DNA from: Sandaracinaceae bacterium
GTDB lineage: Bacteria > Myxococcota_A > Polyangia > Polyangiales > Houyiibacteriaceae
Length of the DNA stretch: 32,897 nucleotides
Assembly (NCBI GenBank): GCA_016706685.1
Contig: JADJJE010000032.1
Location: 1 to 32,897, forward strand
Direction: 5' to 3'
Position numbers and translations under genes: made by a program. The notes beneath the pieces were generated by a model, which searched no databases, was not told the DNA's origin, and saw nothing but the letters and a program-made list of their open reading frames with translations. Position 1 is the first letter of the stretch. Each line of letters starts with the position of its first letter. Positions 1-8,350 of this stretch are shown here, piece after piece.

Positions 1-3000
1 GCGCCCGGCATCAGCAACGATCGCGTAGCGTCCCCGGTTCACCGCAATCAACGCGTTTCGAACCGGCGACGCTCACCGCGGGCGACGCGGCCGACGAGAT
101 CCGCTTCGGGGCCCCTGCTTGCGCCCACGTTCAGCGCTGGCAGGGGCGCGCTGCTGGTGGGTGCGCCCAGCGGACGAGACGCCGGGGCCACGGCCAACGC
201 CGGCTCCGTCCTGGCTTCGTTGCGAGCGGCAGGCCTGCCGGTCAGAGTGGTCCCCGAAGAGGGCGAAGGTCGCACGCCTCGCCGGTAGCCAACGGGCGTT
301 CGAACGTCACTCGCGGTCTCAGCGACCCAGTTCCTGACCGGCGAGCCCGGCCGCACGAACGGCGCCGCGCACCGCCTGGCGCGCGCCGGCGGATTCTTCA
401 CTCTCGCCGGCTCGCGCTCACCGCGGCCTACGGTCAGGCCAACGACGGCAGCTTCGACACGTGGTGGCGTTCCAGGCGACGTAACCGCAGACCACGTGGT
501 CGTCGGCGCGCGCGGCGTCATGTTCAACCGCGGTGCCCCTATCGCCGCTACACCATGGACGCAGCGTTCGCGTTCACGTCCGGCGAGCGCTTCCTGGGTG
601 CCGTGGGCGGCGACGCGGCGGGCTCGGCGTGCGCGCTGCCCTACCGAAACGGCGCTGCGCCCGAGGTCGCGCTCTTCGGCGCGCCGTTCCACGACGCAGA
701 CGCGTTCGACGCCGGCATCGTGTACGGCGAGAACTTCACCACCAACAACGCCGAGACCGCCCTGCGGCCCGACGGCGTGGCCAGCAACCCGCTTCGGCGA
801 GCGCGTAGGGCATCGACGGCAACAGCGCGGCCGCGGTCGGCGCCCCAACGACGACGAGGCCCTCGGCGGCCCGACTGAACGGCGGCGCGGTCCCGTGTTC
901 GTGCGCAGCGGCACGAGCTGGGCGCAGCAGGCCAAGCTCACCGTCCGGCAGTGCAGCCGGGGCGGCAGCGTGGCCTCGAGGGCAACACGCTCGCCTTCAG
1001 CACCCGCACGGCACGCGCCAACACGGTGTGGATCTCGCGCCGCACCGGCAGCACCTGGTCGGCTCCCACGGGCGCTCCACGCCCATGGGCGGGCGGTCGC
1101 CGCGACGCGTTCGGCGCATCGCTCGGCCTCAGCAACGGATCGCTGGTGGTGGGCGCCCCCGGCGTGGAACGGCGGCGGCTCCGACGCGGGCGCGGCCTAC
1201 GTCTTCGGACTCGGGCACCACCTTCACGCAGCAGGGCATGTTGGTGGCTGGAAACCCGCAGGACCTCGACAGCCTCGGCAGCGCCGTGGCCATCGACGGC
1301 AACATCGTCGTGGTGGGCGCCCCCAACCGCGACGGAGGTGGCGGCGCGGTGGACATCGGCATCGCCTACGTCTTCACGCGCAGCGGGACCACGTGGTCGC
1401 AGCAGGCCGTGCTCTCGGGCCCGTCCAGCGCCGGCGGAGCCTTCGGGCGCGCCGTGGCCATCAGCGGCACGCGCGTGGCCGTGGCCGCCGCCGCCGTCCC
1501 GCTCAGCGGCGTCTCCGCCGGCCCGGGCAGCGTGCGCACCTTCTCGCAGAGCGGCACCACTTGGCCGCTTCCGAGCACACCATCACGCTCGCGAGTGGCG
1601 TGATCGGCGACGAGTTCGGCGCCCGCTCTCGCTCTCGGGCGACGTGCTGGCCGTGGGTGTCCCCGGGCGTGAGCACGCCGGGCGCACCGACGTGGGCGTG
1701 GTGGTCCCGCACATCCTTGACGTCCACCACGTGGAGCGCGCAGACCATCATCGCTGCACCCGCGCTCGACGACTCTGACGAGGACGCGTTCGGACGCTCG
1801 GTGGCCATCTCGGCGCAGCTCCTGATCACCGGCGCGGTGCTCTCCGACGTGGACGCGACCGACGCGGGCAGCGCCTACGTGCACACGCTCATCAAGGGGC
1901 AACGGTGACGCCCTGCGGCGCGCCAGCGAGTGCAGCAGCGGCTTCTGCGTGGACGGCGTGTGCTGCGGACCGTGCGGTGGCGGCGCGGCCGGCGACTGCC
2001 AGGCGTGCAGCATGGCAGCGGTGGCACCCTCAACGGCACCTGCACCGGCCTCAGCGTGGCGGCCGCGCCCACGGTCACGTGCCGTGCGGCGGGCAACCCG
2101 ACTGCGACACGCCAGAGGTGTGCGTGGCCGGCAACACGATGTGCCCCGCCGACCAGCTGGCTACCAACGGCACGCCCTGCGGCGGCGCTGCGAGCGGCGT
2201 GTGCGACGCGCAGGACACGTGCCTGTCCGGCACCTGCGTGGCACTCGTGGTGGGCGCTGGCACGCCCTGCCGCCCCTCCACCGGGGCGTGCGACGCCACC
2301 GAGACTTGCAACGGTGTGACCACCAGCTGCCCGGCCGACAACCCCAGCGCCCTCAACGGCATGGCCTGTGGCGGCTCCCCCAGCGGTCTGTGCGACCTGC
2401 AGGACCTCTGCATGGGCAATGCCTGCATGACGCGTGGCCCAGGGCACGCCCTGTCGCCCCTCCACCGGCGAGTGCGACGCGGCCGAGCTGCAGCGGCAGC
2501 ACCACCAGCTGCCCCACGGACAACCCCAACGCCATGAACGGCCTGGCGTGTGGCGGCGCGCCCAGCGGCCTGTGTGACGCGCAGGACCTGTGCATGGGCG
2601 GCAGCTGCTCGCCTGAGTACGTGCCGCCCTGACGGCGTGCCGCGGCTCCACCAACTCGTGCGACACGGAGGAGTGTGCAGCGGCGACCCTGACGCAGTGC
2701 CCCTCGGACGCGAACGGCTGCTGCATGGACGACAGCGACTGCGACGATGGCAACACCTGCACGCCCGACACCTGCAACACGGCGCGCGGCAGCTGCGAGG
2801 CCGGGCCGCCCGCAGCGGACTGCTGCGTGAGCGACAGCGACTGCAACGACGGCAGCGCCTGCACCGCTGACAGCTGCGACATGCTGAACAACGTGTGCGT
2901 GTTCGGCGCGCCCATGGCGGACTGCTGCGACGACGCGGGCGACTGCGACGACAGCGACCCGTGCACGGTGGACGCCTGCTTCGGCAACGCGTGCGAGTAC

Positions 3001-3367
3001 ACGGCCGACCCCGTGTGCGACGACATGGACGCCGGCGTGGGCAGCGACGCAGGCATGGGCAACGACGACGCGGGTGTGACCAGCGACGCCGGTGTGACCG
3101 ATGACAGCGGCGTGACCGATGACAGCGGCGTGACCAACGACGCAGGCACGGATGACGCCGGCAACGACGACGCAGGCAACGACGACGACGCAGGCACCAC
3201 CAACCCCGACGCTGGCGCGGGAGACCAGGGCGTGACCCCGCCGCCCAGCGCGGGCGGTGGCTGCGGGTGCGTGGTGGGCGGGAGTACCTCCGGCCCGCAC
3301 CCCGCCCTGCCCCTCGGCTTTGCTGACGCTGCTGGCCGTGAGCCGCCGCGTGCGCCGCCGTCGCTGA
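1..3367 (+). CDS. FG-GAP / Cys-rich MYXO-CTERM surface protein (5' partial, multiple frameshifts)
   Basis: A single gene read across all three + frames. From the window edge to about 1900 it encodes FG-GAP (integrin-alpha-like) propeller repeats, e.g. FGASLGLSNGSLVVGAP, DGNIVVVGAPNRDGGG and DAFGRSVAISAQLLITGA. From about 1915 it becomes Cys-rich: CSSGFCVDGVCC, then three units of the pattern CDxxExCxGxxxxCPxDxxxxxGxxC (about 2095-2615), then CCxxDxDCDDGxxCTxDxC units (2725-3020). An Asp/Gly linker (3028-3240) leads to GGGCGC. Shifting frame near 3318 then gives LLTLLAVSRRVRRRR and a TGA at 3365-3367, the hydrophobic-plus-arginine tail of a MYXO-CTERM sorting signal. Known of the family: exported, with the C-terminal Cys processed and the protein retained at the surface. 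The start lies upstream of the window. At least ten indels break the frame; conserved repeats continue across each, so sequencing error is more likely than decay. The exact role (adhesion, matrix, unknown) cannot be stated. Confidence 0.75.
3094..3129 (+). repeat. Perfect 18-bp tandem repeat in the Asp/Gly linker
   Basis: Two adjacent copies of gtgaccgatgacagcggc (3094-3111 and 3112-3129), with a diverging third beginning gtgaccaac. They encode the TDDSGV units of the acidic linker before the MYXO-CTERM tail. Such linkers change length easily by slippage. Confidence 0.9.
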
Positions 3368-3397
3368 GCCACCGTGCGCCGCCGAGCGCGCCCGACC

Positions 3398-3444
3398 CGC
3401 CGAGAGGCGCCCCTCCACTTCGCGTGGTCGGGCGCCTCTCGGCG
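3398..3444 (+). terminator. Strong hairpin terminator after the MYXO-CTERM gene
   Basis: A perfect 15-bp inverted repeat: cgccgagaggcgccc (3398-3412) and gggcgcctctcggcg (3430-3444). The 17-nt loop contains a nested CCAC/GTGG stem. It begins 30 bp after the stop codon of the MYXO-CTERM gene. The following bases are ttgggcgaaaatt, so there is no proper U tract. It is probably an intrinsic-like or stabilising terminator. Confidence 0.75.
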
Positions 3445-3527
3445 TTGGGCGAAAATTGGCGTGACGGATTGCCGGGGCTGCCCCCGAACCCATGGAGAGC
3501 CCCCCAACGACCACCCACCGAGGACCC

Positions 3528-4564
3528 ATGTACACCGCCGCCAATCCCGTCCCCAGCTACCGCGTCTCCGAGCAGAGCGCGTCGTTCTTCGCCGCCGTCA
3601 GCGTCGTCCGCAAGACCGGCAGCTACCCCTTCGAGCGCGCCATCGCCGGTGCTCGCCCAGATGGCCTGCTCGCGGGCTCGCTCACCGTGGGCATCCTGCT
3701 CACCGCCGTGCTCTCCCATGTACGTGCACAAGGCGGCCGGCGCGATCGTCTTCCTGGTGCTCTGCCTGGGCCTGCGTTCGGGCTCATGCCGTACATCGAC
3801 CGCCGCCTGTGGGCCATGCGCGCCGCGTTCACGTACCTCGCCACCAAGCAGCTGGTGGCCGGTCAGGCCGCGCCCGCCAGCAACGCCGCCGACAGCGCCA
3901 AGCGCTTCCTCGAGCAGCAGTTCGGCAACCTCGGCCCCGTGGCCGACGCGCACAACGAGGTGCAGCGCCTGGTGGGCAAGTTCTTCCGTACGTTCGACAA
4001 GCCCAGCGACCTCGAGCCGCTGCGCAAGGCGCTCGGCTGGCTGACCGACCGGGTGGCCCCGCGCATCGCGGACCTCGCGCTCTCGTTCGCCATCGCCCGC
4101 GGCGACGGCAACCTGGACCAGGCCTCGAAGGACGCCATCACCTACGTGGCGCAGAACCCGAAGCCGCTGCTGGGCACCGCCATCCGGGCGTACTTCACGG
4201 AGAAGTTCCTGGGCGGCACGCTCGCCTTCGTGCTCATGACGCTGGGCTTCGCGGTGGTGGGCGCCATCGTCAACGCGCTGGCCGGTGATGCGGCCGTGTC
4301 CTCGGGCATCCCCGACGAAGGGGCCGCCGTGATGGGCGCCTTCGCCGCCGCCTTCCTGGGCCTCTTGGTGGGTGTCCGCCCGGCATGCTGGGCTCGTGGT
4401 TCCTGCGCACCGCGGTGCTCGAGCCCATCAGCCTGACCATGCTGCTCATCCGCTTCCACACCTGCATCCAGGGCCAGCCCATCAACCCGAGCGTCCGCGC
4501 GCGCGTCGAGAGCGCCAAGAGCGATCTCGGCGAGGCCGGCGGGATGCTCAGCTTCCTCGAGTAA
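3528..4564 (+). CDS. Multi-pass membrane protein of unknown function (frameshifted)
   Basis: I do not recognise the family. The protein starts MYTAANPVPSYRV; ATG 3528 has GAGG 4 nt upstream and is preferred over the in-frame ATG at 3492. It has about four hydrophobic segments: two near the N-terminus (SLTVGILLTAVL and AIVFLVLCLGL), one around 4210-4280 (FVLMTLGFAVVGAIV) and one around 4330-4460. A soluble central domain with SFAIARGDGNLDQASKDAI lies between the pairs. A compensating pair of indels at about 3710 and 3770 and a third at about 4375 interrupt the frame. The restored C-terminus reads LGSWFLRTAVLEPISL and ends GGMLSFLE at TAA 4562-4564. It is followed 43 bp later by another + gene and may be co-transcribed with it. 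Inner-membrane location is inferred from the hydrophobic segments only. Confidence 0.6.
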
Positions 4565-4607
4565 CCCCTTCCATCTCACGCCACTCGCGCAGCGAAAGGA
4601 CCTCGTC

Positions 4608-5252
4608 TTGACCTCGAACATCGTGCGTAGGCCGTCTCGTCCGAGCCCACAGGCCACCTACCTCCCGAGCGTGGGCCCCGAGGTGTGGCTCTACGACGAG
4701 CGCCACCTGAGCGTGCTGCTGGAGTCGGGCGTGCTGGACCCCCACGATCCCCTCGCGGCTACCAAGTACAAGGCCCTCGGCAAGCAGGGGCTGGTGGTGG
4801 GGTACGGCCTGCCTGCCTGCCAGCACGTCACCGTCACCGTGCAGGTGGGCGCGCCGCTCGACGCGCAGCAGCTGAGCGAGCTGCACCACGGGCGCTGGCT
4901 GCCCCCCGAGACGGCGCTGCTGCACGTGCCCAGCGGGCGCGTGTGCATCGCGAGCCGCGAGCGCCTCGTGGACACGCCCGCGTTCGCGATCGAGCCGAGC
5001 GGGCGGGTGTACGTGCCACCCGGTCGCTACCGGCTGTCGCTCTACCGCAGCGACGACGCGGCCCGCGAGCGCGAGAGCGTCGCGTGGAGCGGCCCGCAGC
5101 AGGTGGTGGTCCTCACACCCGGCGGCACACGCGCCGACGCCGCCGAGCGCCCGCTCGGATCGAGCGCCACCTCCCGATGGGGTCTGATACCGTCCGCCGC
5201 ATGTCCACCGTCAGCGCCACCAGCCACTCGCTCCGCCTCCTGGTGTGCCTGA
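4608..5252 (+). CDS. Hypothetical protein with TTG start
   Basis: Unrecognised protein of 214 residues. The start is taken as TTG at 4608 because AAAGGA lies 8 nt upstream and no ATG lies nearby. The N-terminal part reads YLPSVGPEVWLYDERHLSVL and the centre has LPPETALLHVPSGRVCIASR and VYVPPGRYRLSLYRS, suggesting a mostly beta domain; no catalytic motif is visible. The last 50 codons are low complexity and overlap the next gene by 52 bp, so the true C-terminus may be earlier if an indel is present. It sits between a membrane protein and a zinc-ribbon protein on the same strand. Confidence 0.55.
   Translation: MTSNIVRRPSRPSPQATYLPSVGPEVWLYDERHLSVLLESGVLDPHDPLAATKYKALGKQGLVVGYGLPACQHVTVTVQVGAPLDAQQLSELHHGRWLPPETALLHVPSGRVCIASRERLVDTPAFAIEPSGRVYVPPGRYRLSLYRSDDAARERESVAWSGPQQVVVLTPGGTRADAAERPLGSSATSRWGLIPSAACPPSAPPATRSASWCA
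5188..5193 (+). promoter_or_regulatory. Candidate -10 element for a leaderless start (zinc-ribbon gene)
   Basis: TACCGT preceded by TGA (extended -10 form), with exactly 7 nt before ATG 5201. This would put +1 at the A of the ATG. No Shine-Dalgarno sequence is present. It lies inside the 3' end of the upstream reading frame. Confidence 0.4.
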
Positions 5253-6212
5253 ACTGCGGGGCGCCGTTCGAGACAGCGCCCAGCGGTGGACACCACACCT
5301 GCACCTACTGCCGCGCCACGCACGAGCTGAAGCCCCGTGACGAGCGCCCCGAGACCTTCGCGGGAAGCGGGGCGCTCGCGCCGAAGCCGGTGGCCACCGA
5401 AGCCGAGCGCTTCGCGCTGCTCCGCGAGCAGATGAGCGACATGCACCCCTACAACTTCCCGCCCACGCACCTGCTGGGCCTGGCGAAGCAGGCCACGAAC
5501 GTGGCGCGCCTCGGCGAGGTGGACAGCCTCTTCCGCGCGGCCGAGGCCAAGGTGCTGGGTGGCGGTGGCTTCGACGCCGAGATCGAGCTGTTCTGGACCG
5601 CCGGCATCTTGCGCACGATGTACTACGACCAAGAAGGAGTTCCGGCACGCGCGCGCCGTGGACGAGACCGCGCTCGAGACGCTGACCGACCCGGTGCTGC
5701 GCACGGTGCAGCGCACGGCCCTCGCCAACCGGGCCTGCGACGCGGGCAACCTGGCCGACGCCGAGGCCTGGCTCGCGCCCGTCCCGCGCGAGTCGGAGGT
5801 GCTCGTGGTGCATACCTCCGTGCGGCTCACCGAGGCACGCATCGCGCTGATGCGAGGCGACTACGCGCGCGTGCTCGAGCGCCTGGGGCGCGAGGCGGAG
5901 CAGGTGCCCATCCGCACGGACCGCGACGCCATGGCCTGCCTCTACCGGGCTGCGGCCTACGAGAAGCTGGGCCAGCTGGAGGACGCCGCGCGCGCGCTCG
6001 ACGCGTCCACGCGCAACCCCGGCGGCAAGCTCTTCGCGCTCGGCAAGATCACGGACCTGCGCAACGTGTGGCCCGACCTGGCGCTGTGCGAGAAGACCTA
6101 CCCGGCCTTCAAGCGGCGCGCTCAGCTCCGCAAGCTGGGCTGCTTCGCGATGGTGCTGCTGCCAGTGGCCCTGGTCGCGGCAGGCATCGTGAGCGCGCTG
6201 CTCGCTCCCTGA
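5201..6212 (+). CDS. Zinc-ribbon / TPR-like protein with C-terminal membrane segment (frameshifted)
   Basis: The N-terminus holds a zinc ribbon, CLNCGAPF...CTYCRATHELK (residues about 15-45), with two CxxC pairs. A helical region follows that looks TPR-like (LANRACDAGNLADAEAWL, CLYRAAAYEKLGQLEDAARA). The C-terminus is one hydrophobic segment, GCFAMVLLPVALVAAGIVSALL, ending at TGA 6210-6212. One indel near 5630, in caagaaggagtt, moves the frame from TMYYDQ to KEFRHARAVDE; both sides are clearly the same protein. The likely topology is a cytoplasmic ribbon and repeat domain tail-anchored in the inner membrane. Function is unknown. The ribbon resembles that of the propeller protein at 12610, which places both in a ribbon-plus-membrane-anchor style common in myxobacteria. 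It converges with the Uma2 gene, leaving only 9 bp between the stops. Confidence 0.65.
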
Positions 6213-6221
6213 ACGAGCGCT

Positions 6222-6785
6222 CTAGCGGGCCCACAGGCGAGCGAGCGGCAGCTCCACCATGGCAGAGGGCGCCGCGCGCACCTGCGCATCACCCTGGTAG
6301 GCGCCCACCAGGGTCCAGCGGCCCGCAGTCAGCTCCAGCACCTCGAGGGTCTGCTCGGCCGGGTCCACCAGCCAGGCATGTGAGACACCGTGTTCCGCGT
6401 AGATGGGGAGCTTCTTCACGCGGTCGAAGCCGGCGGTGGAGGGCGAGAGCACCTCACACACCCAGTCGGGCGCGAGCTCGAAGAAGACGACGTCGGGCAG
6501 CTCGGGCATGCGCTCCCGGCGCCAGCCGGCCAGGTCAGGGACCAACACGTGCTCGCCGAAGTGGATCTCGGGCTCGTCGAGGATGACCCAGCCTCCGGGG
6601 CCCCCGCCGTCGCCCCAGCCCAAAGGAGGATCCAGGAGGCCGCCGAGGACGGAGGCACAGCGGGCGTGCACGGCCCGCGGCCGCGGCTGGAGGTCCAGCT
6701 GCCCGTCCACGAGCTGAGCGACCATGTTCTCTGGCGCCCGGAGCACATCCTCGTAGGTGGCGCGTTTTCTGGCGGGAGCAGCCAT
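6222..6785 (-). CDS. Uma2 family (DUF820) putative endonuclease
   Basis: 187 residues starting MAAPARKRATYEDVL. The family pattern is clear: VLVPDLAGW supplies the first acidic residue, followed by WVCEVLSPSTAGFD, RVKKLPIYAEHGVSHAWLVD and a C-terminal EVLEL strand. Uma2/DUF820 proteins have a restriction-endonuclease-like PD-(D/E)XK fold and are often present in many copies; their substrates are largely unknown. The length is normal for the family. The start is supported by a TACGTT hexamer 6 nt upstream. It is divergent from the + gene at 6861 and convergent with 5201-6212. Nuclease activity is inferred from the fold, not shown. Confidence 0.85.
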   Translation of the reverse strand: MAAPARKRATYEDVLRAPENMVAQLVDGQLDLQPRPRAVHARCASVLGGLLDPPLGWGDGGGPGGWVILDEPEIHFGEHVLVPDLAGWRRERMPELPDVVFFELAPDWVCEVLSPSTAGFDRVKKLPIYAEHGVSHAWLVDPAEQTLEVLELTAGRWTLVGAYQGDAQVRAAPSAMVELPLARLWAR

Positions 6786-6791
6786 GGTTGG

Positions 6792-6797
6792 AACGTA
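6792..6797 (-). promoter_or_regulatory. Candidate extended -10 for a leaderless Uma2 gene
   Basis: On the minus strand the sequence reads TGG-TACGTT followed by 6 nt and then the ATG. There is no Shine-Dalgarno sequence. It matches the spacing seen before several other first genes in this window. Confidence 0.4.
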
Positions 6798-6847
6798 CCA
6801 CACACGCAGCAAGGCGGGTCGGCCCCCGCTCCCGGTGCGCCGCCGTG

Positions 6848-6853
6848 TAGGCT
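6848..6853 (+). promoter_or_regulatory. Candidate -10 for a leaderless start of the 6861 gene
   Basis: TAGGCT followed by 7 nt and ATG 6861. No Shine-Dalgarno site and no convincing -35 element are visible. Confidence 0.35.
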
Positions 6854-6860
6854 CTGCGTG

Positions 6861-7754
6861 ATGGAGGTCCCACCCAACACCCTGGTCGTCCTCGCGCTGG
6901 ATCCGGCGGACTACGTCCTCACGCTCCTCGGTGCGGAGGCCGCCACGGACATGACGGCCGGTTTCTCGGGCGAGGTCGCCACGCGAGCCGACCAGCGCGT
7001 CGTGCTGCGCTTCTCGGCCGCAGCGGCGGAAGCGTCGACTGTCCCCAGCGCATCGAGCGAGGCCCCACCGTGGGGCGACGTCACGGTGACGGTGGTCGAC
7101 CAAGCGCTGGCCTTGCCGGATGCGCTGTTCTTGCTCACGGTGCTGCTGCTCACCGAACACCACCAGGACGCCTTCCTGCACCGCGCGCACCCGTGGGCGT
7201 ACGTAGACGCCCGCACGCAGCGTCGCTTCGAGCTGCCCCACCCACCACGCATCGAGACCTCGCAGGCGCTGCTCGGGAGCGTGCCCGTGCCCACGCGCGT
7301 CCGCCTGCTGATCGAGGCGTGCGAGCTCGCGGTGCCCGTCTGGACCGCCTGGGCCAAGGGTGCCGACCTCACCTACTTCGATGGCGTCATGGCCATGTCG
7401 TCGGTGCCTAGGAAGCTCGCCGAGTCCACCATCGCCGCGGTGCACACCTGGCTCGAGGACGGTGACCCCAAGCCCCTCACAGCGTGGTCGGGCGAGTACC
7501 GCAGCCTCCACTGGCCCATGCTCGAGGACAATTGGTCCGTCCCGCCCAACGTCTATTACGGCCTCTTCGCGCCCTGCAACCTGGTGGACTGCGCGCTCGA
7601 GGACGGGAGCCTCACCGCCGCGCTCACGTGCGTCCAGCAAGCCACGGCGGCGCGGGCCACCAACGCGCAAGACCAATTCTTGGGCGAGCCGTTTCGGAAG
7701 GCGTTCTTCCTGGCCTGGTGGCGGGCCTGCCTGCAGGTGTTGTGCGCGGGCTGA
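6861..7754 (+). CDS. Hypothetical protein, 297 aa
   Basis: Unrecognised cytoplasmic-looking protein starting MEVPPNTLVVLALD. It contains LPDALFLLTVLLLTEHHQDA (residues about 87-106), which could be a buried helix, and later the aromatic-rich YRSLHWPMLEDNWSVPPNVY. No signal peptide, metal motif or repeat is seen. The start was chosen at the first ATG after the divergent Uma2 promoter region, where TAGGCT lies 7 nt upstream. The stop at 7752-7754 is inside a hairpin shared with the convergent lipoprotein gene. The reading frame is clean with strong codon bias, so it is a real gene. Confidence 0.65.
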   Translation: MEVPPNTLVVLALDPADYVLTLLGAEAATDMTAGFSGEVATRADQRVVLRFSAAAAEASTVPSASSEAPPWGDVTVTVVDQALALPDALFLLTVLLLTEHHQDAFLHRAHPWAYVDARTQRRFELPHPPRIETSQALLGSVPVPTRVRLLIEACELAVPVWTAWAKGADLTYFDGVMAMSSVPRKLAESTIAAVHTWLEDGDPKPLTAWSGEYRSLHWPMLEDNWSVPPNVYYGLFAPCNLVDCALEDGSLTAALTCVQQATAARATNAQDQFLGEPFRKAFFLAWWRACLQVLCAG

Positions 7755-7786
7755 GGCGCTGCTGACGCCTGCCGAAGCTCAGCCCG
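7747..7786. terminator. Bidirectional hairpin containing both stop codons
   Basis: A 9-bp perfect inverted repeat, cgggctgag (7747-7755) and ctcagcccg (7778-7786), with a nested GGCG/CGCC pair inside. The + gene's TGA (7752-7754) and the minus gene's TGA (complement of 7779-7781) are both within the stem arms. It would serve the two convergent genes. There is no U tract. Confidence 0.55.
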
Positions 7787-8091
7787 GGTCGGCGCCGCCG
7801 TCCACACCGCCATCGTCCACAGCCCCATCTTGGCCACCGTCGGTGGGGCCGGGGTCCACGGGCTCGCAGTAGTCGTAGCCGGGTGTCTCGGTGGGGCGCA
7901 GCACGGCATAGCCGGGAGGGCACTCGTCGGCGCAGTCGTCGTAGCCGCTGCCGGTGTGCACCTGCGTGCCGGGGCAAGGGGGCGGAGCCATGAGGTTGCC
8001 CGTGGTGGCGCCACCGCCACACGCGGTGATGGTGATGCTGGCGACGCCCAGGCTGGCGGTGAGGAGCGGGCGCGCGACGGTGGAGTCCCAT
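7779..8091 (-). CDS. Small Cys-rich lipoprotein (start region probably carries an indel)
   Basis: The readable frame gives ARPLLTASLGVASITITACG, a lipoprotein signal with lipobox ITAC, then CPGTQVHTGSGYDDCADEC, a YDYCEPVDPG segment and a Gly/Asp-rich tail (DGGQDGAVDDGGVDGGADPG). In that frame no good start codon lies close. ATG 8091 is one frame off but has TAAGCT 6 nt upstream. A diverged copy at 10711-10753 has two extra bases in the equivalent codons that would put ATG in frame (MASHRRARPLLTAG). I therefore take 8091 as the start with a 2-bp deletion near 8072. It should be anchored in the outer membrane. No function can be given. It is divergent from the MopE-repeat lipoprotein. Confidence 0.6.
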
Positions 8092-8140
8092 GCGGCAAGC
8101 TTAGCGGTCGGCTGTCCGTCTGCCAGCGGCAGAGCCCTTC
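8049..8140. repeat. Dispersed repeat, copy 1 (5' end of the lipoprotein gene plus upstream)
   Basis: This stretch is similar to 10711-10800 in the same orientation. Shared blocks include gaggagcgggcg/aaggagcgggcg, cgcgacggtg and gtctgccagcgg, in the same order. By eye about three quarters of bases match with small gaps. The copies flank the MopE-repeat gene. Confidence 0.6.
8098..8103 (-). promoter_or_regulatory. Candidate -10 for the small lipoprotein gene
   Basis: TAAGCT on the minus strand, 6 nt before ATG 8091. It supports that ATG as the start of a leaderless message. Confidence 0.35.
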
Positions 8141-8350
8141 GCGCCACGGGGTGATGCTTCGCGGCTCCGTTCATCCGCGCCTCGGCGAACCACACCTCTC
8201 GGGCCGGCCATCCTTCTGTCTGATTGGGCGCGCTGCACCGAGTCGCTATGGCGGGTGGAAACTCGAGTACCCCATGTCGAACAATCATGTTAGCTGTAGG
8301 CACCGCGACGTTTCCCATGTCGCAGACCAAACCCGAGGAGGAGGAATAAG

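Noticed and set aside
3094..3129. Short tandem repeats as a possible CRISPR-like array
   Set aside because: The 18-bp units are adjacent with no spacers, in frame, and encode an acidic linker.
1875..3953. Very long open frames antisense to the Cys-rich gene
   Set aside because: Their products are Arg/Ser/Val-rich low complexity, a typical shadow of high-GC coding DNA; the + strand carries the motifs.
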